Shown here: positions 25,831 through 34,800 of the stretch, in pieces
Layout of the letters: each line of letters starts with the position of its first letter
Numbering within the stretch: the first letter of the stretch is position 1
Made by a program: the position numbers and the translations under genes
Notes under the pieces: model-generated
The model's input: the letters and a program-made list of their open reading frames with translations, nothing else
What the model was told of the DNA's origin: nothing
The model's database searches: none
DNA from: Cryomorpha ignava
GTDB lineage: Bacteria > Bacteroidota > Bacteroidia > Flavobacteriales_D > Cryomorphaceae
Length of the DNA stretch: 64,000 nucleotides
Direction of reading: 5' to 3'
Assembly: GCF_010686655.1 (NCBI RefSeq)
Contig: NZ_JAAGVY010000007.1
Span: 93,705-157,704, forward strand

Positions 25831-26225
25831 ATGCTATTGGGTCGATTTAGTTCCGGTGGCGAATACTTCGTTATTGGCGATTATGAATATGTTTTTTTTA
25901 CCGATCACGGCGATATATCTGTTCTCAATCATGTACTCACCTATATTCGTGAAAACGAGCACGCCCGAAAACTCAAAATAGTATGGATTATTGAAAACGC
26001 TGAAAACTTATCTGCCAAAGCTTTGCGCGATATTGATGATTTAGACCGTGCCTATCCCGACATTAAAATTGAAGTAGTTGAAGAAAAAGGCACATTTGGC
26101 CCATCAAAAATTAAAGAACTGTCAAATAGGTGGAAATTCCGATCAATTTTATGTTTATCGGTTCTCCAGGCGATAAGTTTCCGCATCGTGTAGAAGATTT
26201 GGGTGGGGTGAGGTTGATTATTTGA
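25831..26225 (+). pseudogene. Truncated, frameshifted tail of an APC-family permease
   Basis: The frame from 25831 encodes a soluble alpha/beta domain (LNHVLTYIRENEH, DIKIEVVEEKGTFGPSKIKELSNRW) and then turns to nonsense, ending at 26193. Shifting frame at GGTGGAAATTCC (about 26130) restores a coherent ending, IPINFMFIGSPGDKFPHRV...LGGVRLII, stopping at 26225. One lost base explains it. This ending resembles the C-terminal cytosolic domain of Bacteroidota APC amino-acid permeases; the twelve transmembrane helices expected before it are absent. Read as a 5'-truncated remnant. Family assignment is from memory and moderate. Confidence 0.55.
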
Positions 26226-26340
26226 TGTTGAGTGTGAAGTATTGCGTATAAAGTTGTGAGTACTGAGTATAATGGATAGATGATAAATTATGAGCAATTT
26301 TTATAAATATGCGCTAACTTATATCCGAAAATGCTAATTT

Positions 26341-26375
26341 GCCTATTGCCTATTGCCTATTGCCTATTGCCTATT
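26341..26375. repeat. (GCCTATT)5 heptamer array
   Basis: Five perfect 7-bp units. On the minus strand it reads CAATAGG repeated, and the first TAG is the stop codon (26371-26373) of the truncated ATPase gene. A four-copy array of the same heptamer is placed identically after mfd. Confidence 0.95.
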
Positions 26376-26814
26376 GAGAAATAATTCTTCCGTCTTCCAT
26401 TGTGATTATTCGGTCGGTTTTGGCTGCAAAATCATGGTCGTGAGTTACAACGAGCAAAGATAGATTTCTGGAATGGCTCAATTCTTTAAAAATATTAAAA
26501 ACGTTGTCAGAGTTCTTGCTGTCAAGGTTGCCGGTAGGCTCATCGCCCATAATTATAAGCGGATCGTTAATCAAAGCCCGCGCAATAGCCACTCTTTGCT
26601 TTTGTCCGCCTGATATCATTGAAGCTTTTTTGTTCGCTTGATTTTCTATTCCTAAAAGTTCCAGCTTATCCATGGCCAACTTACGAATTTCGGCTGGAGA
26701 TTTTATCCCCAGTTTTCGGGCTGGCAGCATTACATTGTCAAGCACCGAAAACTCAGTTAATGGGTTAACCAACGAAAAGAGCGCAGTTTTAGGATTACAA
26801 AACAATGTATGCAT
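26371..26814 (-). pseudogene. 5'-truncated LolD/MacB-type ABC ATPase
   Basis: 147 residues where about 225-235 are expected. The Q-loop region onward is present (EFSVLDNVMLPARKLG), with signature [16 protein letters not shown], Walker [15 protein letters not shown] and the switch [14 protein letters not shown]. The N-terminal third with Walker A is missing, and nothing resembling it is found in the 170 bases upstream, where a promoter for the divergent gene lies instead. It cannot bind ATP normally, so it is a decayed gene. It may once have served the permease at 24541. Confidence 0.85.
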
Positions 26815-26959
26815 CGGTGTTTGATAAAATATTTTTCTACCAGTGAAATGAAACTTGGATGATGCCTTTTTTTGAAAATGCGAATTGAGGGAAAAAATGA
26901 ATTCTTCAGCTATTTAAAACACTTATATTCTTAGAAATTTAGAATTCTTTAAAATTTGT

Positions 26960-26967
26960 TAACTTTG
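26960..26967 (+). promoter_or_regulatory. -7 element for the T9SS cargo gene at 26991
   Basis: TAACTTTG, full TAnnTTTG match, 23 bases before the ATG. No certain -33. Confidence 0.5.
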
Positions 26968-26990
26968 GAATTCACCTAAAAAAACAAAAT

Positions 26991-28004
26991 ATGATGAGAA
27001 ATTTACTTTACACATTCGGCTTTGTTGCATGTTCATTGATATCAAGCGCCCAAACAATCAATATCGGAGATATGACCCCGCAAATAGGTCATGTTTATAC
27101 CCAGGAAAACAGTGATTATGTTTCTCCTGGAACAAGTGGTGCGAACCAAACTTGGGATCTTTCAGGAATGACTACTAATCAGACGTTTACTACAACAATC
27201 TCTAGCCCCGTAGGACTTCCCGGCGCGGAGGATTTTCCAAGTGCCACTTTTGCATCAGTAATACAAGGGCAAGAGTCCATTGGTTATTCAGCTGTTATAA
27301 ATAACAGAATTGAAATAGTTGGATTGTACACTCCCACTGCCTCTATGACTTATCCCAATCCTCAAACACAGTTACAATTTCCCCTATCATTTCAATCCAC
27401 CTATTCTGACACTTACGAGCGTAATGTTGATTTTGGCGGTGGTATTGGCAATCAGGAAATAGGCGAGGCTTCTACTATAGTAGATGGGTATGGCACATTG
27501 ATTACACCTACCGGAACATATACTGATGTACTGCGATTGAAACAAGATGTCGAGGCCGACCTTAACACGACTTCGAATGGTCAAGTTATCTCTACAATTC
27601 CATTTACCTCAGTAACATATGTCTTCATTAAGGTTGGATTTATTGTTCCTTTAGCGAGTATTGTTACTAGTGAATTTTCCGGACAAACTACAGAGTTTGC
27701 TACCTATTACATTAGCTCAACGGTTGGTCTGGATAAAGTGAGTCCCGTAAATAATATAACTATTTTCCCTGTGCCAATCGTGAATGATTTTACCGTAAAC
27801 CTCAATCTTGAAGGTGCTGATAACGTTACTTTCGAACTATTTTCTATAGATGGAAGAATGGTTGCCCAGCTCGGTAAAGAATTTCTTCCCAAGGGAGAAA
27901 ATACCCGATCATTTACTTTACCTCAAAGTACAGCAAGTGGCGTTTATTTATTGCAAATAAAAACTCCAGATTCTGCATTGATGAAGAAAATTCTGGTTCA
28001 GTAA
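26991..28004 (+). CDS. Secreted protein with T9SS type A sorting domain
   Basis: 337 residues. Signal peptide LLYTFGFVACSLISSAQ, a beta-rich body of about 230 residues with no family recognised, and a C-terminal sorting domain (about 255-337) with FPVPIVNDFTVNL, ELFSIDGRMVAQ and GVYLLQIKTPDSALMKKILVQ, the strand order of T9SS type A domains. Expected on the cell surface or released. It has its own promoter and a strong terminator. Confidence 0.85.
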   Translation: MMRNLLYTFGFVACSLISSAQTINIGDMTPQIGHVYTQENSDYVSPGTSGANQTWDLSGMTTNQTFTTTISSPVGLPGAEDFPSATFASVIQGQESIGYSAVINNRIEIVGLYTPTASMTYPNPQTQLQFPLSFQSTYSDTYERNVDFGGGIGNQEIGEASTIVDGYGTLITPTGTYTDVLRLKQDVEADLNTTSNGQVISTIPFTSVTYVFIKVGFIVPLASIVTSEFSGQTTEFATYYISSTVGLDKVSPVNNITIFPVPIVNDFTVNLNLEGADNVTFELFSIDGRMVAQLGKEFLPKGENTRSFTLPQSTASGVYLLQIKTPDSALMKKILVQ

Positions 28005-28023
28005 CCAGCTTTAAACGCTGATG

Positions 28024-28058
28024 AAAGAGCCGTCATTAAATGATGGCTCTTTTTTTTA
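28024..28058 (+). terminator. Terminator after the T9SS cargo gene
   Basis: AAAGAGCCGTCAT / ATGATGGCTCTTT (one G-T pair) with a short loop and an 8-T run. Confidence 0.9.
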
Positions 28059-28094
28059 CAAATCCAGCCCCTGTTTTCGCATTACTCATCTTTG

Positions 28095-28102
28095 TACATT
28101 TG
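28095..28102 (+). promoter_or_regulatory. -7 element for the secreted nuclease-like gene
   Basis: TACATTTG, full TAnnTTTG match, 36 bases before the ATG at 28139. Confidence 0.5.
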
Positions 28103-28138
28103 CCGCCTTTATAATTCATTCTTACACAAACCATCTCT

Positions 28139-29296
28139 ATGAAATATTTTTTCCTGCTGTTTTCTTTTTCGATTTTCACTTTCGTGAATGCTCAATCAAT
28201 TGATGATCTAAATTTCGGTACAGACTCTACTTTTGATGTAGCCACCTGGAATATTGAGCATTTCCCCAAAAACGGGCAGACTACCATTAATTATGTGACA
28301 GATATGATTTATGCGCTCGATCTTGATTATATCGCCATGCAGGAAGTAGATAATCCGGCGCAGTTTGAGAGTTTTATAGCACAACTTGAAGGGTACGAAG
28401 GTTTTTATCAGGAAAACGAATACGCGCGGCTGGGTGTAATCTATAAATCTGACTTAGTAGTCAATGATCTCTACCAGATTTTTACATCAAATCAATACGA
28501 TATTGCGTTTTCGAGACCGCCAATCGTCATGGAAGTGGAATTTATGGGAGCCGATTTTGTTTTAATCAACAACCATTTTAAATGTTGTGGTGACGGATAT
28601 TTAGATACCAGTGATCCTTATGATGAAGAAAACAGACGTCGTGCAGCAAGCATTTATCTGAAAGATTATATCGATACTAATTTTCCCGCTGATAATGTGA
28701 TGGTTTTTGGTGACTTGAATGATATTCTCACCGACAATGTGGCTAATAATGTTTTTCAAAATTTTCTTGATGACTCTGAAAATTTTGTTTTTGCCGATAT
28801 GGATATTGCTACTTCTGCTTCCGCGAATTGGTCATACCCTAGTTGGCCCTCACACCTAGATCATATTTTGGTAACCAACGAACTCTTCGATGAGCTCGAA
28901 AATGCGGATACCGAAGTGGCGTGCTTAAAAATTGAGCAGGCTTTACCGGGTGGATGGAGTAGCTATGATTCAAATATTTCAGATCACCGGCCTGTTGCAA
29001 TGCGGTTTACACCCAATGTTTTTGTCGGGGTGGAAAATGCTGTTTCACGTTCAAATTATTTTAGGAATTATCCAAATCCAATGGTGAATTCTACAAATTT
29101 CCAATTTGATGCTTTAGATACCAAAGGTCAAATTAGGATTTTCAATGCTTTAGGGCAGGAAGTTGCATTGATTTCTGTAAATGCCGGACAGAAGAGTTTA
29201 AACTGGCGGACGCGTATTTTGTCTTCGGGAATTTATATCGCGCAATTGATTGATGAGCGTGGTGTTCGAGCTATTTCTAAATTGGTTGTGGAATAA
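28139..29296 (+). CDS. Secreted endonuclease/exonuclease/phosphatase-family protein with T9SS domain
   Basis: 385 residues. Signal peptide to VNAQ (residue 19), then an EEP-fold catalytic domain: VATWNIEHFP (metal-binding Asn), DYIAMQEVDN (catalytic Glu), LINNHFKC, VFGDLNDI (Asp/Asn pair) and ISDHRPVAMRF (terminal catalytic Asp-His). The last 80 residues are a T9SS type A sorting domain, NYPNPMVNSTNF to AISKLVVE. Likely a surface or extracellular nuclease or phosphodiesterase, perhaps for phosphate or DNA scavenging; the substrate is unproven. Confidence 0.9.
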   Translation: MKYFFLLFSFSIFTFVNAQSIDDLNFGTDSTFDVATWNIEHFPKNGQTTINYVTDMIYALDLDYIAMQEVDNPAQFESFIAQLEGYEGFYQENEYARLGVIYKSDLVVNDLYQIFTSNQYDIAFSRPPIVMEVEFMGADFVLINNHFKCCGDGYLDTSDPYDEENRRRAASIYLKDYIDTNFPADNVMVFGDLNDILTDNVANNVFQNFLDDSENFVFADMDIATSASANWSYPSWPSHLDHILVTNELFDELENADTEVACLKIEQALPGGWSSYDSNISDHRPVAMRFTPNVFVGVENAVSRSNYFRNYPNPMVNSTNFQFDALDTKGQIRIFNALGQEVALISVNAGQKSLNWRTRILSSGIYIAQLIDERGVRAISKLVVE

Positions 29297-29416
29297 TTTG
29301 AAGTCTGACCTCAAAGGTCTGTGATGACTTGGCGCCTTTTGAGTTGAAAATCTGCGCTTTCCGCTCAATACTATTTTGACAACAGTTAACTTGAGCCTTA
29401 TATAAGAGAGTCTTCT
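29297..29416. other. Gene-free spacer after the secreted nuclease gene
   Basis: Begins with GTCTGACCTCAAAG (about 29304), the same word that bounds the element at 2905-3081. No gene or clear terminator seen. Confidence 0.4.
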
Positions 29417-29584
29417 GATTACTTCGTGATCCAGTAAATCGTTGCCCTTGTACCCAAGCAAAAACCCACATCCCTTGCTACGCCGGGATGTAGTTTTTTT
29501 ATGCCCAAAATTTTTGGATTACTTCGTGATCCAGTAAATCATTGCCTTTGTACCCAAGCAAAAAGCCACATCCCTTGCTACGCC
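29417..29584 (+). repeat. 100-bp tandem duplication (copy A and the left part of copy B)
   Basis: The 68 bases at 29417-29484 recur at 29517-29584 with three differences, exactly 100 bp apart. Copy A runs to about 29515. Copy B is interrupted at 29584; its right part resumes at 29937. Each copy contains the hairpin ACATCCC-TTGCTACGCC-GGGATGT. Confidence 0.9.
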
Positions 29585-29936
29585 CTAATCTCTATACACA
29601 TCTTTTTTCTGCCTTTGAATCCTTTGACTTATAAATCAATTTAATTGTCTGTGAATCAATGCCTGCACACACCCCAGCCCCTAAAGGGGAGCTGCCTCCG
29701 CACGGTCTATGGTTCCATTTGAAACCTTGAATTTCATGACACGAGGACTTCGTAGATAGGTTGATTTAAATGATAAAAATGGTCTCGTGGGTGAAATGAG
29801 CGTTGGCGCCCTTCCTGCATCCGACGAGGCTTTTTGCCGAGAGGAATGCAAGGGCGCGGTAAAGCTTTGATGAACAGCGATTTATAAGGTCTGAACACCT
29901 AAAGACAATTTCGAGTACGATGTGTATAGAGATTAG
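29585..29936. mobile_element. MITE-like insertion, 18-bp terminal inverted repeats, 10-bp target duplication
   Basis: 352 bp bounded by perfect inverted repeats CTAATCTCTATACACATC (29585-29602) and its complement (29919-29936). It is flanked by a direct repeat, TTGCTACGCC (29575-29584 and 29937-29946). Comparing with uninterrupted copy A (29475-29514) shows the exact pre-insertion sequence, so the insertion is established within the window itself. The interior has no ORF of note, so it is non-autonomous and needs a transposase from elsewhere. A 10-bp duplication fits DDE elements such as the IS4 group, but the family is not determined. Confidence 0.85.
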
Positions 29937-30016
29937 TTGCTACGCCGGGATGTAGTTTTTTTATGCCCAAAATTTTGCTCAAGCAAGCTTGGCAAAAAAT
30001 GCGGGCATAAAAAAAC
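29937..30016. repeat. Right part of repeat copy B and long imperfect hairpin
   Basis: 40 bases at 29937-29976 are identical to 29475-29514 of copy A. From GTTTTTTTATGCCC (29955) to GGGCATAAAAAAAC (ending 30016) the sequence folds into a long hairpin with a CAAGC-AA-GCTTG tip. Confidence 0.75.
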
Positions 30017-30040
30017 CTCATGCGAAAGCATGAGGTTTTT
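30011..30040 (-). terminator. Terminator of tRNA-Val
   Basis: Perfect 13-bp stem AAAAACCTCATGC / GCATGAGGTTTTT with a GAAA tetraloop, 6 bases beyond the tRNA 3' end. Confidence 0.9.
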
Positions 30041-30045
30041 GCTTG

Positions 30046-30120
30046 TGGGCGATACTGGATTCGAACCAGTGACCCCCTGCTTGTAAGGCAGGTGCTCTGA
30101 ACCAACTGAGCTAATCGCCC
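30046..30120 (-). tRNA. tRNA-Val (TAC)
   Basis: 75-base cloverleaf: GGGCGAT/ATCGCCC acceptor, GCTC/GAGC D-stem, anticodon loop CTTACAA with anticodon TAC, T-loop TTCGAAT. CCA not encoded. Confidence 0.97.
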
Positions 30121-30141
30121 AAATTCCTTGTTTTGGGACTG

Positions 30142-30170
30142 CAAATATAGCCGAAATTTCAAAGTTGCAA
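30142..30170 (-). promoter_or_regulatory. Promoter of tRNA-Val
   Basis: On the minus strand TTG, 18-base spacer, TATATTTG (30142-30149), ending 21 bases before the tRNA. Confidence 0.7.
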
Positions 30171-30346
30171 ACCCTATCAGGAAAATTTTTGAAAATTTTT
30201 TGGCTCAAGAGGATTTTTAGGTTGATTTATAGAATCATAGCTTTAGAGTTTTCCGTTCAATTCCCGTCAGCTACCGCTAGTAAGGCTTATTTGCCGAATT
30301 AGGAAAAGGGTGCAAATATGTGAGAATAAGAACTTATTTTCGCCAC

Positions 30347-31120
30347 ATGTCTATTGCCAAACGATACATAGCATACCGTCGCCGAGCCATTAACCGCCAC
30401 GGTGTGCACTCGCCGTTTGTGTATGACCTTATTGAAAACGTATTCCGAAAGAAACATTGGGAAAACAAAGTGGCGATTAAATGCTTGCGCAAAGAACTTC
30501 GAAAAGATTATACAGGAATTGAGGTTGATGATTTGGGCGCTGGTTCACGCGTTAACAATAATCGCCAAATAAAGGTGAGCAAGATTCTCAAAGTGAGCAC
30601 CACACCACTGCACAAATCGGCAATGCTGCAACGTCTGGTTGATTTCATGAACTATAAATCAATTCTTGAACTGGGCACAAATCTGGGCGTTACCACTTCT
30701 GTGCTCGCTTCCGCGAAAGCGAAACCAAAACTTGTCTCAATTGAAGGAGCACCCGAACTAGCGGATCTTGCTGTTAAAAATCTGGAAAAACTCAACCTCA
30801 AAGCCGAAATTATGGTTGGATCTTTTGAAGATACCTTAGATTTAGCTCTCGGCCAGTTTGAGAAATTAGATATGGCGTATATTGATGGAAATCACCGTAG
30901 AGATGCTACTCTGGCTTATTTTGATGCTATAAAAGAAAAAATGCATAACGATTCAGTTCTAATCATCGGTGATATTCACTGGAGCGACGGTATGGAAGAA
31001 GCCTGGGAATTGGTGAAAGCAAAGCCTGAAGTGCGCGTTACCATTGATCTTTTTGATATGGGGCTGGTTTTTTTCAGAAAGGAAATGACCCCTGAACATT
31101 ATACAATTTACTACTCATGA
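30347..31120 (+). CDS. Class I SAM-dependent methyltransferase
   Basis: 257 residues from ATG 30347 (a GTG at 30320 is possible). The N-terminus is basic ([24 protein letters not shown]). The SAM-binding core is [17 protein letters not shown] (motif I) followed by [34 protein letters not shown] and [16 protein letters not shown] resemble the O-methyltransferase-3/methyltransferase-24 group. Substrate unknown. Its stop overlaps the start of the next gene (ATGA), so it is co-expressed with the ABC ATPase. Confidence 0.85.
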   Translation: MSIAKRYIAYRRRAINRHGVHSPFVYDLIENVFRKKHWENKVAIKCLRKELRKDYTGIEVDDLGAGSRVNNNRQIKVSKILKVSTTPLHKSAMLQRLVDFMNYKSILELGTNLGVTTSVLASAKAKPKLVSIEGAPELADLAVKNLEKLNLKAEIMVGSFEDTLDLALGQFEKLDMAYIDGNHRRDATLAYFDAIKEKMHNDSVLIIGDIHWSDGMEEAWELVKAKPEVRVTIDLFDMGLVFFRKEMTPEHYTIYYS

Positions 31121-31827
31121 GCGATTCATTAATTAAAGTACGCGATTTAGCCAAGATTTATCAAATTGGAAACCAGGAAGTTCAAGCCTTGCGGAGCATA
31201 GATCTGGATATTCAAAAAAACGAATACGTGGCGCTAATGGGGCCTTCGGGAAGCGGAAAGTCAACCCTGATGAATATCCTGGGCTGCCTGGACACACCAA
31301 CCCGCGGAACCTACTTTTTGAATGGTCAGGATGTAAGCAAAAAAGAAGACGATGAGCTCGCCGAAGTGCGAAACCGTGAAATTGGATTCGTATTTCAAAC
31401 GTTTAACCTTTTGCCGCGCTATTCAGCTCTCGAGAATGTGGCTCTTCCACTCATCTACAAAGGCGTTGGAAAAACAGAACGACTGGAGCGTGCTCGCGAG
31501 GTACTGACGCAGGTAGGGCTGGGAGATAGAATGGATCACAAACCAAATGAACTTTCAGGAGGGCAGCGTCAGCGTGTGGCCGTTGCTCGTGCATTGGTAA
31601 ACAAGCCCTCTATCATACTGGCCGATGAGCCCACCGGAAACCTGGATTCCAAAACTTCTTATGAAATTATGGCGCTTCTTGACGATATTCACCACCTGGG
31701 AAATACGATTATTCTGGTAACGCACGAAGAGGATATTGCGCTAAGGGCGAAGCGGATAGTGAGGTTGAGAGATGGGGTGGTAGAAAGCGATAATCCGGTA
31801 GAATCGGTGGCAACGACCGACTCGTAA
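31117..31827 (+). CDS. ABC transporter ATP-binding protein (LolD/MacB type)
   Basis: 236 residues with every ATPase motif: Walker [10 protein letters not shown] (42-50), Q-loop [18 protein letters not shown], signature [15 protein letters not shown], Walker [14 protein letters not shown], switch LVTHEEDIA. This subclass powers MacB/FtsX-type permeases that export lipoproteins, peptides or macrolides. No permease gene adjoins it; the permease at 24541 is a possible partner. Overlaps the methyltransferase gene by 4 bases. Confidence 0.93.
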   Translation: MSDSLIKVRDLAKIYQIGNQEVQALRSIDLDIQKNEYVALMGPSGSGKSTLMNILGCLDTPTRGTYFLNGQDVSKKEDDELAEVRNREIGFVFQTFNLLPRYSALENVALPLIYKGVGKTERLERAREVLTQVGLGDRMDHKPNELSGGQRQRVAVARALVNKPSIILADEPTGNLDSKTSYEIMALLDDIHHLGNTIILVTHEEDIALRAKRIVRLRDGVVESDNPVESVATTDS

Positions 31828-31847
31828 ATCTATCCTTATTGCATTTC

Positions 31848-34800
31848 TTACCGAACCAAATCAACGAAGCCTTTCAGGATCGTGGGTTCTCCATAAATAT
31901 AATTTTTAACCACTACGATATAAGCATAAGAATCAGGACTTTGTAGTTCGCCTTTGTAAGTACCGTCCCAACCCTCATCTATACTATTGGTTTGAAATAT
32001 CTGCTCTCCCCACCTGTTGTAAATGCTAAACGACTGTAAGGACTCTATTCCCCATCCTTTTACAAAAACTTTGTCGTTAATGCCATCGCCATTAGGTGTA
32101 AACGCATCTGGCAAACCAGCCGTCGCCACTTCCAATATTTCGAAATAGAAATAGGAATCGGTAGAGAAACACCCCAATGTATCAGTAATTGTAAGGGTAT
32201 AGATTCTATCTTCGAGCGGGGTGAAAATAGTGCCGGGGCAGGTACTGCATTCCAATTCGATATTTGGAGTCCATTCATAGGTGTAGCCCGCGCCCAGATT
32301 AAATCCGGCAAATGCGGAGTCGCCAATGCGCAAAATGGTGTCTTTCTCTATACTCGGTGCCGGTTGATACACCACAACATCTGATTGTGCCGCTGAAGTA
32401 CAATCATTGGTATCAGTTACAAGAACAGTGTACAATGTAGAAGTTTCGGGACTTGCAAACACCACAGCTGAAGTAGGGTCATCAATAGTTCCTGCCGGTT
32501 GCCAATTGTAGATTATTCCTCCTGTAGCGGTAAGCAATATATCCTCGCCGCGACATATCTCGCCACTATTCACGTCGGCTATAGGAAGTGGGTAAATGAG
32601 CATATATTTCTCAACTGTGTCGCGGCATCCCAGCAGGCTCTCCACTTGAAGATTAATGGTGTATTCTCCGGGTGGTAAATTTTGATTTGGCGGTTCTGCC
32701 GAAGTATAGGTCTGACCGTTGCTGTATGTCCACAAAAACGAAGTGGCGTTGGGCGTAGATGTATTTGTAAATAAATCTGGAATACCAAAACAGTGAATAG
32801 AATCGGTGACTGAAGTTTCATTATTCCGGTCAAAACCGGCAATTACTTCTTCAATAATCAATTGGGTAGTACGTGCAGAAGAGCATACACTATCTGGGCT
32901 ATACATAACAAGAGTAATAAGCGTTTGGCCTGTGGTGGGAATAAAACTTACCTCATACTCATGAAAAGCCGGCCATTCATTTGTTGCTTCATTACCGTCA
33001 CCAAAATCAAATTGCCAAGTTGCCAAATCGGCCGTGTCGGTGAGATTTAATTCAATGCTTCCTCCGGGACAAATTGCCATAGGGTTTAAGACGATTTCGG
33101 CAACCGGCCCTTGCACTTGTACCACAAGAGTGGTATCGCTGATACAGCCGTAAGTGGTTTCTACTTCCAGATCGATATTGTAAAATCCGGGAGCTTGAAA
33201 AGTGGTTTGAACGGTTTGCGCGCTAAGCGTACCACCGCCCATATTGAGATTCCATGAACGCGAGTCAAAAACATCTGCAATGGATGCGTCTGTAAAAGAG
33301 GCGATTACCGGGTAGCATAGCACCTCATCATCCTCATAGCTCGGATCGATTATAGCCACGGGATAGGCCTGTACATCAACAAGCGATTGGGTAAGGGTTC
33401 GTGCACAACCAAACAGGTCGGTTACAGTTAGCGTAATGTCGTAGCTGCCGGCATCGGTAAAAATACTGCTACCACCAGCACCTATTGATGTTGAGTCATT
33501 GCCGTATTCCCAATCATAAGTATGTGAATTTATATCAGATGCGGTTGGCTGAAAATTCACCACATCGCCTACGCAGATGTTGGATTGTCCAATAACTTGA
33601 AAATCCGGATTGGGACCCAAAGGTGTAATTACCAGATTTTGGATATTTGAGGTGCATCCCAAAGCATCTGTTACCACAAGACTTACTGTGAAAGGTAGCG
33701 GATTGTTGTTGATATCGTAATCAATATCTTCAAAAATATTTGTCGGGTTTTGATCTGAGCTGGTATTGCCATCGTCAAAATTCCAATTCCACGACACAAT
33801 GGTCGTATCTGCTTGGGTCAAATCAGAAAAATTCACTTCTAAGGGCGGACAACCAAAGAGCATGTCGGCCTCGTAAGCGGCAGTAATATCAAATACCCTA
33901 ATTAATGCCGAAGTGGAATCGACACAACCATTTACATCTTCAACAAAAAGTTGTGTCGTAAAGTCGCCTCCCTGAGGGAATACGTGGTTTGTGGTTGGTA
34001 ATGAGGTTTTAATAGGACGCGAACCATCGTTAAAGTACCATAAGTAACTGCGATTGCATTCAGTATTGCTCACATCTACTGAGTTAGTAGCACTCATAGG
34101 TACAGATTCACCCGTGCACGCCAAACTCTGAAAATTTATGTTAGCAGAGACTTGTCTCACTTTTACTATTGTGGAATCAATGTAGGGTTCACATCCGGTT
34201 GCATCTGAGTAACTTGTGAGTTTTACAATGTAATCGCTACTTTGAAGATAAGTGTGATTCGCAAAGTCATCTGTCGAATTTTCTATTACAGTACCATCGC
34301 CAAAATCCCAGGTCCAATAATCGGCTTCGGAAGTGGTAGCAGTAAAAGTGTAATCTAATGGTGTATCGCAATTACATTCGTAATTTAATTTGCCAATAGG
34401 GCCAAGCACTGTAATATTTTGAGTGTAACTATCAATACAGCCGTTGTACTCAACGTGTTGGGTTACAGTTTGGACGCCTGTTACGTCGTCAAAAATAAGT
34501 TCGGGTTCAGCCTCATCGGTACAGTTATCAAGGGTAAAGCCGTCACCGGAATATGAGTATGCATCTATTAAATCGGAATTTACGGAAGTATTGGTAACCT
34601 GCACCGGCTCACCTTGGCAAACGGTGGTAGGCTCAATTGTAAAAGTAGGAGAAACGGGTTCGCCCACTTCAATAATATGTGTGAAAGATGTGTCAATACA
34701 ACCTTCGGTGGTGGTAATAATCAGATATGCTTCATACTCTCCGGAGTTATTGTACGAATGCCCGGGATTGGTCGTTTCTGTTTCGTTTAAAATTTGTCCG

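Noticed and set aside
26991..27010. The truncated ATPase (26371-26814) continuing across the divergent promoter
   Set aside because: No Walker A or similar sequence in any minus-strand frame between 26815 and 26990.
29585..29936. Complete insertion sequence
   Set aside because: At 352 bp with no transposase ORF it cannot be autonomous; kept as a MITE-like element.
29899..30208. Two overlapping minus-strand ORFs
   Set aside because: They run through the tRNA-Val gene, its terminator and promoter.
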